Source of the DNA: Pilasporangium apinafurcum
Taxonomy: Eukaryota > Oomycota > Peronosporomycetes > Pythiales > Pythiaceae
Direction: 5' to 3'
Length of the DNA stretch: 64,000 bases
Assembly: GCA_001600495.1 (NCBI GenBank)
Contig: BCKE01000001.1
Location: forward strand, 794,783-858,782
Shown here piece after piece: positions 1-12,917 of this stretch. Position 1 is the first letter of the stretch. Each line of letters begins with the position of its first letter. The translations under genes were made by a program, and so were the position numbers. Under the pieces are notes generated by a model. That model ran no database searches. It saw only the letters and a list, made by a program, of their open reading frames with translations, and was not told the DNA's origin.

Positions 1-1387
1 CTTTGGCGGAGCCTTCAAGTTTGCAATTTCAAGTTCAAAGACATTTGTAAAGACACCTTCAGCCAGAACTGGTCCACCTCTATCATCATCAACAACCAAG
101 AATGTGTCGACATTTCCGAAAATAATCTTCACCAAGAAGCTCCAATCTGGAGGTATTGGTACAGAGACTAGGCGTGAGATAGCGACAAATGGGCCAAGAC
201 ATAATTTTCAAGTGGATATGAAAGCGAAGGCAAAAACGATGGGCTCGCCCTCCGTAGCGAGCACGCAACTTGCTCCAGCACTCAAAGAACAGTACTTTAT
301 GACACCCAAAGCACTGCAGGTACATTCTGCGAAAGATAAACCGTTTGGGACATTGGCGCTTTCAAAGTCAAGTACGCTTGGCGGAAAGGTTAGGATATCT
401 ACAAAGAAGTTGGGGTCAATCTCGGACAATAGTCCAGCGAACAGTGTCATGCCCAATATTGCCCCGCTCAGTCTGAGCAACAGCAAAGGAACATCCTTGT
501 CCGTGGGTGCAACTATAAAAAAGAGAGCATCTACAGCACAACCAGGTTCGGAACTTAGTTCATTAGCTAAAAAGTCGAAAGGGGTACCACAGTCAGGTAC
601 GTGCATTATGCTAGCGCATAATGTAAGTACAGTTGATGAGGTTTCCTATTTTAGGTGATCATGAGACGCTTCCACTGATAGCTAACCCGGCAAGAGCTAA
701 AGCTGAACCACATGGTTCTCTACCGAACGTGATTCCGTTCGTTCCGGATAATGAACAGATACGATCGATCTCTATTAGAACTGCGGTGAATAATTGTGAA
801 AAGCCAGATGCACTAATGTCTAATCGAGAAATGGCCCCGAGATCAACTGAAAATTTCCGATTCACAATGCCATCAACTACGAAGTACAAATACTGCACCA
901 TTGCTGCATTGAACGTAAGATCGCTAATATTCGTGTCATAAAAATTTAGCGAAGTCGACGACACAAACCTCGAAGCATACTTCTTCGCTCCATGTGATTT
1001 GGTAATTCAAGTGTTGTATTGAGATTGTAGTTTGGTCAATCTGCTAATATTGAATTTTTTGTACCAGAACGATTTAAATGACGATCAATTCATGAAACGA
1101 ATCAAGCGTATTCAAGATTTCATTCAAGATGCATGTGTTCAGCAACAGGAGTTGAAAACTCGCATTTTGGATGTTCACGGTGTGTTGAAAGCGATGCATT
1201 CAATAATGAATGTTATCGACTACTAACTACTTTATGAACAGCCGACATCAGCGAATGCCTCATCGACGCTATGAATGATATTATAGCCGAAGAAGGAAAA
1301 GTTGGTTTACAGGAGCTTGATCTTGATCCAGCATCTGAAAGTGAGCTATTGGAGCCGTTCTCAGATTCCCAATTTGAAAATCTTTAG
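1..1387 (+). CDS. Hypothetical protein, 5'-partial, four exons visible
   Basis: The reading frame is open from the left edge, so the start lies outside the window. Exons inferred from splice signals and phase are 2-596, 655-914, 1068-1179 and 1242-1387 (TAG). The intron 1180-1241 contains a CTAAC branch-like site. The visible N-terminal part is Ser/Thr/Lys-rich and low in complexity, as expected for a disordered region. The last two exons encode a helical stretch (NDLNDDQFMKRIKRIQ...) and an acidic tail ending DSQFENL. I recognise no domain. It converges with the EF-hand gene, with stops about 165 bp apart. A short alternative exon between 950 and 1020 cannot be excluded. Confidence 0.6.
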
Positions 1388-1552
1388 ATCTGACATAATG
1401 CATGGGCTACATAAACCACACATGATCAAAGAAATCCATTATTGTCTTTCTTAGCCAAGTTCACATTAGCAACATCCGCAAAGGCGCTTCGATCGTCAAC
1501 CTATGCTGGTAAAATGTTTGCCACTACTTCCTCATATCATTCCAAAGCTAAT

Positions 1553-4500
1553 TTATAGTCCTGACGTACACCACTGCGACATCAAGTAAATAACAATGTT
1601 AGCTTCAACTAGAGTCCAAAATGTTGATGCCTCCACTAAACGTACTTCTTACCTTTTTAAATTCTTCAAAGCTGAGCTTGTTGTCATGATTCAGGTCTGC
1701 TTCCTTAAAGCATTGGTTCGCTGTCACTCGCGCAAGTTCCTCCGGACTTACGCCCATTTTTGCCCTTGTCTGGTCGGACGTTTCGTACATCACCTTAAAG
1801 ATCGACGTCATGTAGCTAACCATCTCTTCTAGCGAGATGTATCCGTCGCCATTGATGTCGTACAATTGAAAGGCGGCGCGCACTTTATCATCCATACTTG
1901 ACCCCGATAGTACCGACAAACCACTAGCGAGTTCCCCGAAATCAACGGTATTGCTTTTATCAGTGTCAAATGCACGGAACAATCGCTTGATCATGACTTC
2001 GGCCTCTTCACGTTCCTCCACAGAGTCATGACCGCCTGCGAGTTTGATAATCTGATCAAAACACTTCTTAAACGACGAAAAACTCAACTCTCCTGATGGT
2101 GCTGCTTCCGCAAAAATCTCCAAGACATCGTTGACCTCGTATGAATCCAACTTGAGCAAATGACGCACCCTGTCCATATTGGCACTGTTCATATTCAAAG
2201 CTGATGCTGAGGTCGGCGAAAGCAATGCATCACCATTGGACGACGTCATTCCATACAGCTTGCTTGATGGGAATCCAGAGCTTAGTGGAGTCGATATGGT
2301 CTTCCGAGGTGATTCAGCGAAACTGTTCGCATTTGGCTGAACCGGAGCACCAGCAGATAGTTCATCATCATTCTCTTCGTGATTACCTCCAATCCCTGCA
2401 GCAGCAACGACAGCGGCAACACTAGGGGTGTCAAACCCTGACGAACCAGAATACCAACGCACAAACTCGTCGAAGCTCAATTTGCCATCCTGATTTAAGT
2501 CAGCTTCAAGGAAACATTGGTCGGCGGTGATAGCAGCCAGTTCCTCCGGACGTACACCCAGCTTGGCATGAGTTCCAGGGCTGGTCTCGTACAAAACTTT
2601 GAAGACACTGGTAAGATATCGTACCATTTCTTCCAACGAAATATAGCCATCTTGATTAAGATCGTAAAGTGCAAACGCTGATCGAACTTTCTCTTCACGA
2701 GACCCACCGCAGAGCACCGATAGCCCACTACTGAGTTCGCAGAAATCTACGACACCATTCCCGTCCATATCAAAGATCGTAAACAATCGATCCAAGATTA
2801 ACCGTAGACGTGTCAAATGAGTTTCATCATTCTTGAATTGCTCGTCGATCAGTTGCTCAAAACACTCTTCAAATGCTTCACGTGAAATTGTGCCATCTTC
2901 GGAGCAGCGGTTTGCAAAGATCTCGAAAACCTCGTCGGGTGAATATTTCTCTAAGTGCGTCATCTCCTTCACGACCTGTAGACTCACCCAATCCGGAACG
3001 TGGCTCTGGTTCATCGCTACCGAAGGTTGCATGTACCACTGACTAAATTCTTCAAATGACAGCTTGCCATCATGGTCCAAGTCCGCTTCAGCGAACGCTT
3101 GCTCGGCCGTGATCTCTCCCAATTCTTCGGGAGTAACACCCATCCGTGCTTCACTGTCTGGGTTCACCTCGAACAACACTTTAAATACGGATGTGAGATA
3201 CAAACGCATCTCTCCCAAAGAAATATATCCGTCATGGTTCACATCATACAAATTAAACGCAGCTCGCACTTTATCAGTTTGAGTGCCGCCGCATAATACC
3301 GATAGCCCACTCACCAACTTGTTGAAATCGACGATGCCACTGTTGTCCTTGTCAAACAAAGCAAATATGCGATCTACCAGCAGACGAAGTCGATCATTTG
3401 CTTCGGGTGTGTTAGTTGGCGCCTTGAATTGATCAAACGCTTGGCGGAAACCCTCTATGTTTAGCGTCCGATCGGGTATCGCAAATGATGAAAAGGTTTC
3501 CATCACTTGCTCAGGTGAGAACGAACCTAAATTCGTCAGTCGCCGCACTTCTCGAAGCGAAATCCATTCAGGAATGTTGTTTTGGATTAATCGTTCAATG
3601 TTCGCCGCGTTCGAGCATGTGTACCAGTTTCGGAATTCAGCGAAACTTAATCGCCCATCGTGATCCAAATCAGCTTCTGCAAACGCTTGTCTTGCAGTAC
3701 GAATGCCCAGCTCCTCCGGCGATTCATGCTTCATTTGTTGCAACGCATTCGGCGATGCTTCCTTCAGCACCTTGAATACTGACGTCAAGTATCGAGTCAT
3801 TTCGTCCATGGATATGTATCCATCAGCATTGTAGTCATACAAGGCGAATGCAGCGCGAACTTTTTCTTCCGATGATCCCCCACAGAAAACGGAGAGACCA
3901 CTGGAAATCTCGCTGAAGTCCACTAGACCGTTCTTATCGACGTCAAATAATTCGAACAATCGATTAAGGATAGCATTGATATGCTCATATTCAGCCGATT
4001 TGATACCTTGATTCACAGCAATGATCTTGCGAAAGCAATCATCAAATGCTTCACGCGAAACGTATCCTTGATCATCGGCACAATCCGCAAGCGCCTCAAA
4101 GACTTCCATTGGGGAAAATGCATCAAGATTCGTCAAACGTCGTGCTTCTGCCAAACTGAACAGTTGCTCACCATTTTTGGCGACTTCGCCAATCCCACCA
4201 GGCTGTTGATACCATTGCTTAAACTCTTCGAGCGTGAGTCGACCATCGTGATCCTTGTCAGCCTCTGCAAAGGCTTGTTGTGCTGTCACTTGGCCAAGCT
4301 CCTCTGGAGACACCCCAATGGACTGTGTATCAGGTGAAACTTGGAATAACACGCGGAAGACAGAGGTCAAATAGCGTGTCATTTCGTCTAACGAAATAAA
4401 CCCATCGCCATTGAAATCAAAGAGTGAGAACGCTGCTTGCACCTTTTGATCCTTTGTGCCACCACAAAGCACAGAAAGACCACTGGCGAGCTCACCAAAG

Positions 4501-7500
4501 TCCACGAATCCACTGCCATCCGCATCAAATAGATCAAAGAGTCCGTTCACAACTTCCTTGATTTTTTCTTTTTTGGCATCAGAAAGTGGACTTTGCGCTG
4601 TGCTACCATGGATGACTTTACGAAAACTCGTATTGAACGCCGAGCGGGAGAGCAGCCCATTCTGATCGGCTTCAGCAGCAAAAATCTCAAATACTTCTTC
4701 CGGTTCGTACTGCGCGAGGTTCGTCAAATGCTTAATTTCATTCAGAGGCATCCATCGGAGAGAAGAATCGACGACGGCGTTTTTGGCCACAGCACTGCTG
4801 ATTCCAGCCTGCGAGGGCGAATTATACCACGCTAAAAACTCATCATAGCTCAGTTTGCCGTCACGATTGACGTCTGCTTCGAGAAATGCTTGTTCAGCGG
4901 TAACTGCACCAAGCTCTTCCGCTGATACACCTGTCTCTTTGCGCATTTCAGGCTGTACTTCATATAGGACTTTAAAGATCGACGTCAAATACCGTTTCAT
5001 TTCGTCGAGAGAGATGAATCCATCATTGTTGAAGTCATACAAGCGGAAGGCAGCTTTAACCTTGGCATCTCGTGCACCCTTACACAGCACTGACAGCCCA
5101 CTAGCAAGCTCGCTGAAGTCGATTTGCCCATTGCCATCCCGATCAAATACATCAAACAGGCGATCAGCTACAACTTTAGCTCGCAGTTTTTCAACCTCGG
5201 TGTATGGATGTGATGCCATCTCTGTAATTTCGTAGAAACACTTGTCAAAGGCATTCCGATTGAGAAGACCTTTATCGTCGGCATGCACTGCAAAACGCTC
5301 AAAAACGTCAACCACATCTAAGTTCCCTAAATTAGTAAGCCGGCGGACTTCATTCAGGTCCAGCGGCGCAACAATCTCATTAAATGACGCTTGCTGTGGT
5401 TGCGCATACCACTTCTGGAATTCTTCAAAATTGAGCTTTCCATCTTCATTTAGATCTGCCTCTGCAAATATTTCAGAGGCAGTGACTGCTGCAAGCTCAT
5501 CAGCGGAGATACCAACGTTTTGCTCTCGTGTCGGATCCAACGCGTACAATAGTTTGAACACTGAACCGAGATAATGAGCCATTTCTTCTTCGGAAATGAA
5601 GCCATCACCATTGATATCATACAAATCAAATGCTGCCTGAACTTTAGCATCTCGCTCGCCACCACATAAAATGGACAACCCGCTGGTCAGTTCATTAAAG
5701 TCGACCACGCCGTTGCGATCAGTATCAAATGCGGTGAACAAGCGATCAATCACTTCATGAACACGTGTGCTTTCTTCTGCGGTAAGTTCCGTTGAAATAG
5801 TAGCACACAGGTACTTGTAAAAGCACGCATCAAAAGCTTGGCGAGAGATTAGACCGTTTTTGTTCGCTGCTGACGCGAAGATTTGAGTGACTTGTTTCAA
5901 TGTCATGTTCTTCAAACCAGACAATTTTTTTGCAACATCCATTGGAATCACTTCTGATGCTACAGGAGTGGGTTGCTTGACTGACCGTGTCTGCATCACT
6001 TCACCCGTAAATTCTGGTGCTGGAGGCCCTTGGGGTTTATCGTTTTTGTATTCAAACCATTGACGAAATTCCTCCAGACTCAACTGATTATCCCGATTCC
6101 GATCAAACATTCCAAAACACTCTGTGGTTGTTGCTTGTGCCAACTGCTGTGGCGTCATTCCCGTCTGGGATTGCAATGCCGGAGATGCTTTAAACATTAC
6201 TTTGAAGACGCTTGATAGATAAGAAATCATTTCCTGGGGGGAAATATAGCCATCATGATTAAGATCATACAATGTGAACATGGATTTTGCCTTGTCATTC
6301 ACACTTCCACCGCAGAGGATGGACAAACCAGCCCCCAACTCCTGCACATCCACAAGGCCGTTTTTATCGGTATCAAACAATTCAAACAGCTCTACAAGCA
6401 ATTGGCATGCTTTTGCCTGGGAAACACGATCAGAATTGTTGTCCGCCGCCAATAACTTGTTAAAACAACGGAAAAACGCGGATTGGGTCAGATTCCCATC
6501 TTCATCCGCTGATGCCTGGAAAAAGTCAAAAATGTCGTTGATATCGTACGAGCTCAAATTTGTCAGCTGTTTCATCTCCTTCAATGTTTCTTTTGACGCA
6601 GAAACCACTTGAGATGCAGCTGCACGATCTGGAATTGGCAAAGGGTGTAGTGGCTGTTGTGGGGCTCTAAAATTTGGTTGAGTGGTGTACCACTTAGTAA
6701 ACTCTTGAAAGCTCAAACGTCCATCGTGGTTAACATCTGCCGTCGCGAATGCATCAGCAGTGGTGATTTGTGCAAGCTTTTCAGGTGAAATGTTCTGCAT
6801 TTGTGTGGCTGCCACTGGCGATGTTGCGAAGATGATACGAAACACGGAAGCCAGATAGGTCTCCATTTCCTCGCGTGAAATGTATCCATCTTGGTTAATG
6901 TCAAATAATGTGAATGCTGCTTGAATTTTCTCCTGCTGTGACCCACTGCAGAAGATTGTGATGCCACTCGACAGCTCACAAAAATCCACAAATCCGTCGT
7001 GATCTGTATCAAACTCATCAAAGATAGTATTTAAAATACTATGTAATTGTGTTGCTTCTTTCTGCGTAAAATTGCGCTTCGTCTTTGCAGATTCCTCCTT
7101 CACTAGATTTTCGAACACATCGTGGAAAGCATCACGTGAAAGTACGCCATCTTCGTTCACATTCGCTGCAAGAATTTCGAACACATCACCCGGTTTTCTA
7201 TCACGAAGACTAGTCAACCTCGAAATGAAATCAACTGATGGCATTGCATTGTGACCAAATGGCTCTTGCTGCTCTGATCCATGCACAAAAGGAGCGCCTG
7301 ATGGTGGTACAAGACGAGAAGCTGTGGGTTGTACTAAGCCTTTTTCTCGAAAGCCAGTCTCCGAATACCACGCACGAAATTCATCCAAGGACAGTCGACC
7401 ATCATGGTTAAGATCTGCTTCCGCAAACGCTTGAGCAGTAGTATAATGTGCGAGCGTCTTTGGATCCAGCATGATCGACTGCTTCAGAGCTGGCGCGGCT

Positions 7501-9367
7501 TCGTAGATCACGTTAAACACGGACTTTAGGTACGTCTCCATTTCCTGCTGCGTGATAAAGCCATCGCCATTTGTATCGAACAGTGCAAACGCTGCCGCGA
7601 CTTTTTCTTCACGTGTGCCTCCGCACATAATCGATAGTCCACTACTGAGCTCTATTAGATCTACGACATCATTCCCGTCTGTATCAAATGCATTAAAAAG
7701 TTGATCGAGGAATCGTGCGAGTTCGCGTGATGGTGTGCATTTCTGTTGCTTGAAGAGTGAATAAAAGCACCGCTTGAAATCCTCTCGTGTAAGCACACTC
7801 ACTCCAGTGCCACCTCGTTGTGAGTTGCTCGCAAATGAGCAGAGAAGCGAAAACAGCTCCCCCGTCGACAGAGTGGAAAGCCCTGTCAGTTCGCGAAGAC
7901 GATAAAGGCTCAATTCGTCTCCAGTAACCGGCTTTCCATATCCACCATTGTTTTGTGGATTTTGCATCGGTTTACCATCAACTGCAAGCTTCCCGTTGAC
8001 AATTTGAGTTGGTCCAGGTTTCGAGTACCATGATCGAAAGGCTTCATACGACAGTTTCCCCTCGCGGTTCAATGACGACTCTGCAAAGCATTGTTGTGCG
8101 GTCACCATTCCTAGCTCTTCCGGATTCACACTGTAGGAAAAAAATGCCATTATGTCTTGTCAGCTTTTCTGCGTTGCAACTCACTCGTTGACTGAAATTA
8201 AAACTATACTTACCTTTTTGCCTGAAAAAGTTCGGGTGACGTTTCTCCAATCACGATAAACACAGCCGTAAGGTATTTGATCATCTCGTAAAGTGAAATG
8301 AAACCGTCGTTGTCGTGGTCGTATAACTCAAACAAGTGGCGGATTTTTTCATCTCGTTCGCCGCTGGCAAATACCGACAAGCCGCCGAGAAACTCCGCCA
8401 CATCCACGACACCGTGACTACCGCGTCTACGATCAAAAATCTCAAATAACCGCGTAAACATCTTTCTCGCCTGGGGATCGTAGCGGCCAGACTGTAAACA
8501 GCAAATGCCAGAATAAACATGAAACCATCAGTTAAATGCACAGGCAAGTAGACGAGGATAGTGATATACCATCTAGCTCACCTGTGAGAGGATCTTCTCC
8601 AGGCATCGCGCAAAGGTTGTACGATCCAACGCACCAGTGGGGCACGCCTGCATGAACACATTCACTAATTGCGGTAACTCGAAATCCATGAGATCCAACT
8701 CGCGCAAAAACTCTTCATCATCCTCATCCTCTTCCTCCTTCGCTTCATCATCGTCCAAATGATTATCCATCGAATCATCCGCTTCTTCATCCGAATAAGA
8801 TATTTCCTTCACTGGCAAACGCTTCCGCTGACGCGTCGCCGCCATATTATTGCTACTATTGGTAGTCACAGCGTGCCGTCCACGCTTGGCGCGCAGCGTC
8901 TTCTCCTGGCGCTTGCGCTCACGTGGTGTTGTTCGCTTTTCCTTCCCACCAGATGGTAGTTCCGTGCCTGAAGCTTCAGTGGATGCAGTTTCAGTTCTCG
9001 GCGTCGCTCCCACCACCACCAGCTCGTAGGCAGCCTGTTCAAAGATCTCTGGAGAACGACTGACGAGCGAAAGCGGGTAAAACACGTTCCGAGTGGTATC
9101 ACGTAGCGCCACCACGTGCACGTTCGGGTGTTGCAGAGCACTCGCTTGAAGAAACGCCGCGAGCAGACACCGTTGGAGCTCCACAAGCGGGAGCTGCGGA
9201 TAGAGCAGCAGCTGCTTCACGGTGTCACCATATGTGACTGTCACTGCACTCACGCGCAACGGTACATGTGGCGGCGGCATCGGCGCGGGAAGAAACGAAT
9301 ACATCTGCAGCAACTTCTTCTTCTTACTTTCCTTGACGCGTTTCTCTCTTCTGGGCGGATACTGCAT
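1553..9367 (-). CDS. Giant multi-EF-hand calcium-binding protein (11 tandem modules)
   Basis: Four exons join in frame: 9367-8582, 8491-8214, 8130-1653 and 1573-1553, giving about 2,520 residues. The last 21-nt exon ends the protein ...FKKWCTSGL and restores the F-x-x-W-C/Y pattern that closes every other module. Residues 1-120 look like a small beta-rich domain. A basic then acidic linker follows, and then 11 modules of about 190-210 residues. Each module has a degenerate first EF-like unit (G-x-L-S-R-x-A-F), then three EF-hands of the types FDTDxNGxVDFxEL, YDxNxDGYISxxEM and ADLNxDGxLSFxEF. This layout resembles a whole recoverin/CBL-type sensor repeated in tandem. A few loops are degenerate, for example the first module's third loop and one FDKDNSGIVDFNKL loop ending in Lys. 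It probably acts as a large Ca2+ buffer or sensor scaffold. No membrane segment or enzyme domain is seen. M22 is an alternative start. Confidence 0.9.
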
Positions 9368-10037
9368 GGGTGTGTATAATAGAGTACTGTATATATCCGG
9401 AAAAGTACGAATTAACAGCTGTACACTTCAAGGTCTCACCTGACGACTTAGTTAAAAAATACGGAGAGCATGTGTACTTAATCGAGAATATTCGACAAAT
9501 GTCAAACTGGAGACAAGGAGCGCATGACGTGACTTCTTTATCGAGCTGACTGATGGTCTCTGTTTTCCCACTAATTGCTGAAGTGAGTCCACTCATCACC
9601 AAATCTTCGTACTGTTGATGTGATGGACAATACACATCCCAGTCTGGAACTCCACGCTCTCTTACGTTACACGTATATTTTCCTAGTTAGACACCGGCTT
9701 TCCAGTAATCAAAATACAGTGCGCCAAAGCTTGATCACCTACGCTTGCTCTATTGGTTCAGGAATACGCTTAGTGATCGTGACGAGAGGTTGTTTCTTTC
9801 GAAAACAAGTGAATTCCTGCGTGACAGTCGCTTCTTACTGTTGAATGTTGGCAGAAAGGATCTCAGCAAGTGCGACATGGATGAAGTTGCCCAATGAGAG
9901 AATCATAGAGAATATAATTGCAATATAAGAGTACCAATCACTAATCGTGGTACCGAATCGTTTTCACAATCGAATTCCTCATCAAGAACCGACAAGAGCT
10001 TCGTTTCGTTCATATTTGAGCAACACCAAAACCACTC
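9368..10037. other. Intergenic region without supported gene
   Basis: About 670 bp lie between the divergent EF-hand and first SemiSWEET genes. Short open frames occur on both strands but none has a recognisable domain or convincing splice structure. The segment presumably holds both promoters. I see no clear core promoter motif. Confidence 0.5.
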
Positions 10038-10397
10038 ATGGGCGAATTCTACAACATCCTTGGCCTCATGGGGTCGTTTGTGATTTCTGCAGCACTGGTG
10101 CCGCAAATTATCAAGGTCTATCGCACCAAGAGCGCGACGGATATCAGTTATGGCTTTCAAGTGTTGTACGTTGTTGGTCTGCTCATGATTGTTATCTATG
10201 GTATTGGCGAATCGCTCTGGCCAATTTACATCCCATGTTCGCTGGAACTATTTGGCGGGCTTGTGTTGTTGGGCATGAAACGCTATTATGACGGGAAAGG
10301 AGCACAGCAGTCGACAAAGAACTCGGAAGCAATCGAGTCGGGTATGGCAGCCTCGCCGTCTGCGAACAAATACAACTTGGTGCTCACACCAAAGTAA
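10038..10397 (+). CDS. SemiSWEET-like sugar transporter, copy 1
   Basis: A single-exon protein of 119 residues with three predicted membrane helices (about 6-24, 40-57 and 66-84), i.e. one triple-helix bundle. A PQ-loop lies at residues 20-38 (VPQIIKVYRTKSATDIS) and a conserved WPIYIPCS segment at 64-71. This is the SWEET/SemiSWEET (MtN3/PQ-loop) fold. Typical eukaryotic SWEETs are about 230-300 residues with two bundles, so this protein would have to work as a dimer like bacterial SemiSWEETs. The hydrophilic C-terminal tail of about 35 residues is variable. It is the first of four paralogues within 3.3 kb. Substrate, most likely a mono- or disaccharide, cannot be told from sequence. Confidence 0.85.
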   Translation: MGEFYNILGLMGSFVISAALVPQIIKVYRTKSATDISYGFQVLYVVGLLMIVIYGIGESLWPIYIPCSLELFGGLVLLGMKRYYDGKGAQQSTKNSEAIESGMAASPSANKYNLVLTPK

Positions 10398-10920
10398 ATT
10401 AAGTAGACGATTGATAATCTAGTGTTCAATAGAGCAAATAAATCATTAGACTCGGACAAAAAGAAAATTGACTTACCTTATGCGCAAAGATGCTGTGTGG
10501 TGGTATTATATGAAATGGCTGCACATGAGTGAATGAAGCATGTGGATGCTGTAGAAATGAGCTGTATGTCGTCTAGAGCATGTGACTTTTAGGTCGAAAG
10601 TCTCGTAGCGACTCTTCTCATGAACAAAAATAATCCCAAATCAACATCATGGAAACAGGAGCTGCTGTGATTGGTGGCACCATGAATGTACTAATCGTTG
10701 ATTGGTATTCGTACATGTACTTATCACTGCTTCGTAAAACAGCAATGGCCGATATAAGCGCAGAAAAGTATTCTTGAGATCCAATGTCTCGTGATCCACC
10801 ACAAATTGAGCGGATAACAGCGTGAGAATAGCCACCAGTAGCCTCTGGTGAAAATGTGCGTGTTGACAGTCATGCACACAATCAAATTTGCGTTAAGAGC
10901 ACGCGACATCTGCTACGACG
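10398..10920. other. Spacer between SemiSWEET copies 1 and 2
   Basis: About 520 bp with no supported gene. It must contain the 3' UTR of copy 1 and the promoter of copy 2. Confidence 0.5.
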
Positions 10921-11301
10921 ATGAGTGAAGTCTACAAGATTCTCGGGCTGCTGGGCTCATTCGTGGTTGTTGCCTCATTTATGCCACAAATTCGCAAGGT
11001 CTACCAGACAAAAAGTGCTGCCGACATCAGCTACCGATTCCAAATACTCTACCTCGTCGGGCTGGTCATGATTATCATTTATGGTATTGGCGAGTCACTG
11101 TGGCCAATTTATATCCCGTGTTCGATGGAATTGGTCGCTATCGTTGTGTTATTGATCATGAAGTACTATTATGACGGTAACGACGTGCAACAACCAACAG
11201 CTCAAAGCGAGAACGCATTGGAGTCAAAGCATCCTTCGTTTCCTTCTTCCAAGGATTATAGTTTGGTGATCAGTCCAAATTTAAACCAGCTAGACGACTG
11301 A
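10921..11301 (+). CDS. SemiSWEET-like sugar transporter, copy 2
   Basis: A single-exon, 126-residue paralogue of the neighbouring genes. It keeps three membrane helices, the PQ-loop (MPQIRKVYQTKSAADIS, with Met replacing Val before PQ), the YGIGESLWPIYIPCS segment and a variable polar tail ending LNQLDD. It is on the same strand as copy 1, separated by about 520 bp. The likely role is facilitated sugar transport across the plasma or an internal membrane as an oligomer. The family call rests on motif and topology. Substrate and direction are unknown. Confidence 0.85.
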   Translation: MSEVYKILGLLGSFVVVASFMPQIRKVYQTKSAADISYRFQILYLVGLVMIIIYGIGESLWPIYIPCSMELVAIVVLLIMKYYYDGNDVQQPTAQSENALESKHPSFPSSKDYSLVISPNLNQLDD

Positions 11302-11703
11302 CAGCTAGTTTTCGTTAGAGAAGAGGAGTAGTACTTAAGGCAAACCATGAAGGACGAAATATAACCCATGTCAATCTGAAAAATGAGCACAAGGCAAGGC
11401 AACTATGCAAGGCCAAGCATATCATTTCGCGTGCCGACGAAATTACGTAACTTGATTTGATAAAATGATTTATTACGATTATAGCCAAGACGTTATTTTA
11501 GGAAAGACTCGCAGCATTCTGTTATTTAGTCATCACCCTCGAGCATCTAGCAGCACATCGGACATTCATATGATACCGCGGGTTTTTCCACACGTAGTGC
11601 GATGGCAATCCTCGTCATTGATTGCAGTACTATATATCGCTAAAATTGAATGACTGCCCTCCCTCTACTCTAATACTTCTACATAGAACTACTGATTTTC
11701 GAT
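11302..11703. other. Spacer between convergent SemiSWEET copies 2 and 3
   Basis: About 400 bp between convergent stop codons. Nothing beyond 3' UTR sequence is supported. Confidence 0.5.
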
Positions 11704-12063
11704 TTACTTTGGTGTCATCACTGATGTTAATCCTTTATCAGCAGGCGACACAATCACCACTGGGTCAAATGAATGCAGGCTCTTGTCTATTTGTTGCTTT
11801 TCCTTGTTGTCATAGTAGCACTTCATGATCAGCAGTATAATCCCAGCCGTGAATTCCATAGAGCATGGGATGTAGATCGGCCACAACGACTCACCAATCC
11901 CATAGGTAACGATCATGGCCTGTCCTGTTGCAAAGAGCAATTGGAAGCTGTAGCTGATATCTGAAGCGCTCTTGGTGCGATAAACCTTGCGGATTTGTGG
12001 CACGAGCGCGGCAGCGATCACGAACGAACCGATGAGACCGACAATGTCGTAAGCTTCACTCAT
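11704..12063 (-). CDS. SemiSWEET-like sugar transporter, copy 3 (inverted)
   Basis: A single-exon, 119-residue paralogue on the opposite strand to the other three. It starts MSEAYDIVGLIGSFV, has the PQ-loop VPQIRKVYRTKSASDIS, the conserved WPIYIPCSMEF segment and a tail ending TSVMTPK. That tail resembles the VLTPK and VQTPQ tails of copies 1 and 4, so these three share a C-terminal motif that copy 2 has lost. Three membrane helices are predicted. The orientation implies an inversion during local duplication. Confidence 0.85.
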   Translation of the reverse strand: MSEAYDIVGLIGSFVIAAALVPQIRKVYRTKSASDISYSFQLLFATGQAMIVTYGIGESLWPIYIPCSMEFTAGIILLIMKCYYDNKEKQQIDKSLHSFDPVVIVSPADKGLTSVMTPK

Positions 12064-12917
12064 GCTTTCTTGAAGATGTAGTGCTTGACGGTGAGTAGGT
12101 ATGTAGTTTTGCTGGTAAATTTAATTGTGGGAATGTAGATTTTATTGGCCTTGTGCTCTGGTCACTTTCGTGAGCGACTGTGACTTTCATACGTATTGTT
12201 TCCTTTTCTCGTAGCTATGCCACCATCTTAGTCCATACTGCTATAGTTCTCATCGAGAATTGTCACATGCACACCGAAGCTTAATACTGCTGTCCCGCCA
12301 TCCCTTTCATTGCACATCGATAGACTAAAAGTGGAACAGCTGGGTTCAATTCCTTTATGTTATGCCCTTTCAATATTAATAATTTGACTATTTTGCCTAT
12401 TGTTAATAATGAAGCTAAGAATGTTAAATAAAATAATTAGTATATTTTATATCCTTTTTTAAATGATAGAGCATTAAATAGAAGCTATTATCAATTATGT
12501 AGGGGTTCTGTCCATTTGTCGCAGTTTTGTATGTAGACGATCCTTATCAACGCCTGTGTACTAATCAATGTTTGGTATCCAGGTAGTGTACCAATCAAAT
12601 TGGGGACCACAGCAACTTTATTGACGCTTTCAGGGATGGGTCATGCAGTATTTGATCAATTTTATTCCTTAGTCAGTTTTATTTTTTGTATATGTACCAT
12701 ACCAAACGGTCTAGTACCAGCAATGATTAGTACCAACGATGATAGAATAATCAACATCAATCCAATTGCTCAAATATTCCGCTACCGCAACAGCAATGGA
12801 GCGTGAGAGCAGTCATCTACAAACGGTAGCGAAAGGATTGGTGTAAAGAGCACATATTCATAATCATATTTACTCTTTAAAAGCACCAACACCTCATATA
12901 ACGATCCAGAAGCAACA
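12064..12917. other. Intergenic region between divergent SemiSWEET copies 3 and 4
   Basis: About 850 bp. Around 12,360-12,500 it is strongly AT-rich. No supported gene is seen. It should hold both divergent promoters. Confidence 0.5.

Noticed and set aside
951-1020. Extra exon reading EVDDTNLEAYFFAPCD in the first gene
   Set aside because: It cannot be joined to the preceding exon in the right phase, whereas skipping it keeps frame.
12540-12830. Similar GTACTAATC/GGTA-type words in both orientations, possible decayed transposon
   Set aside because: Matches are short and interrupted and no consistent terminal repeats or target duplication were found.
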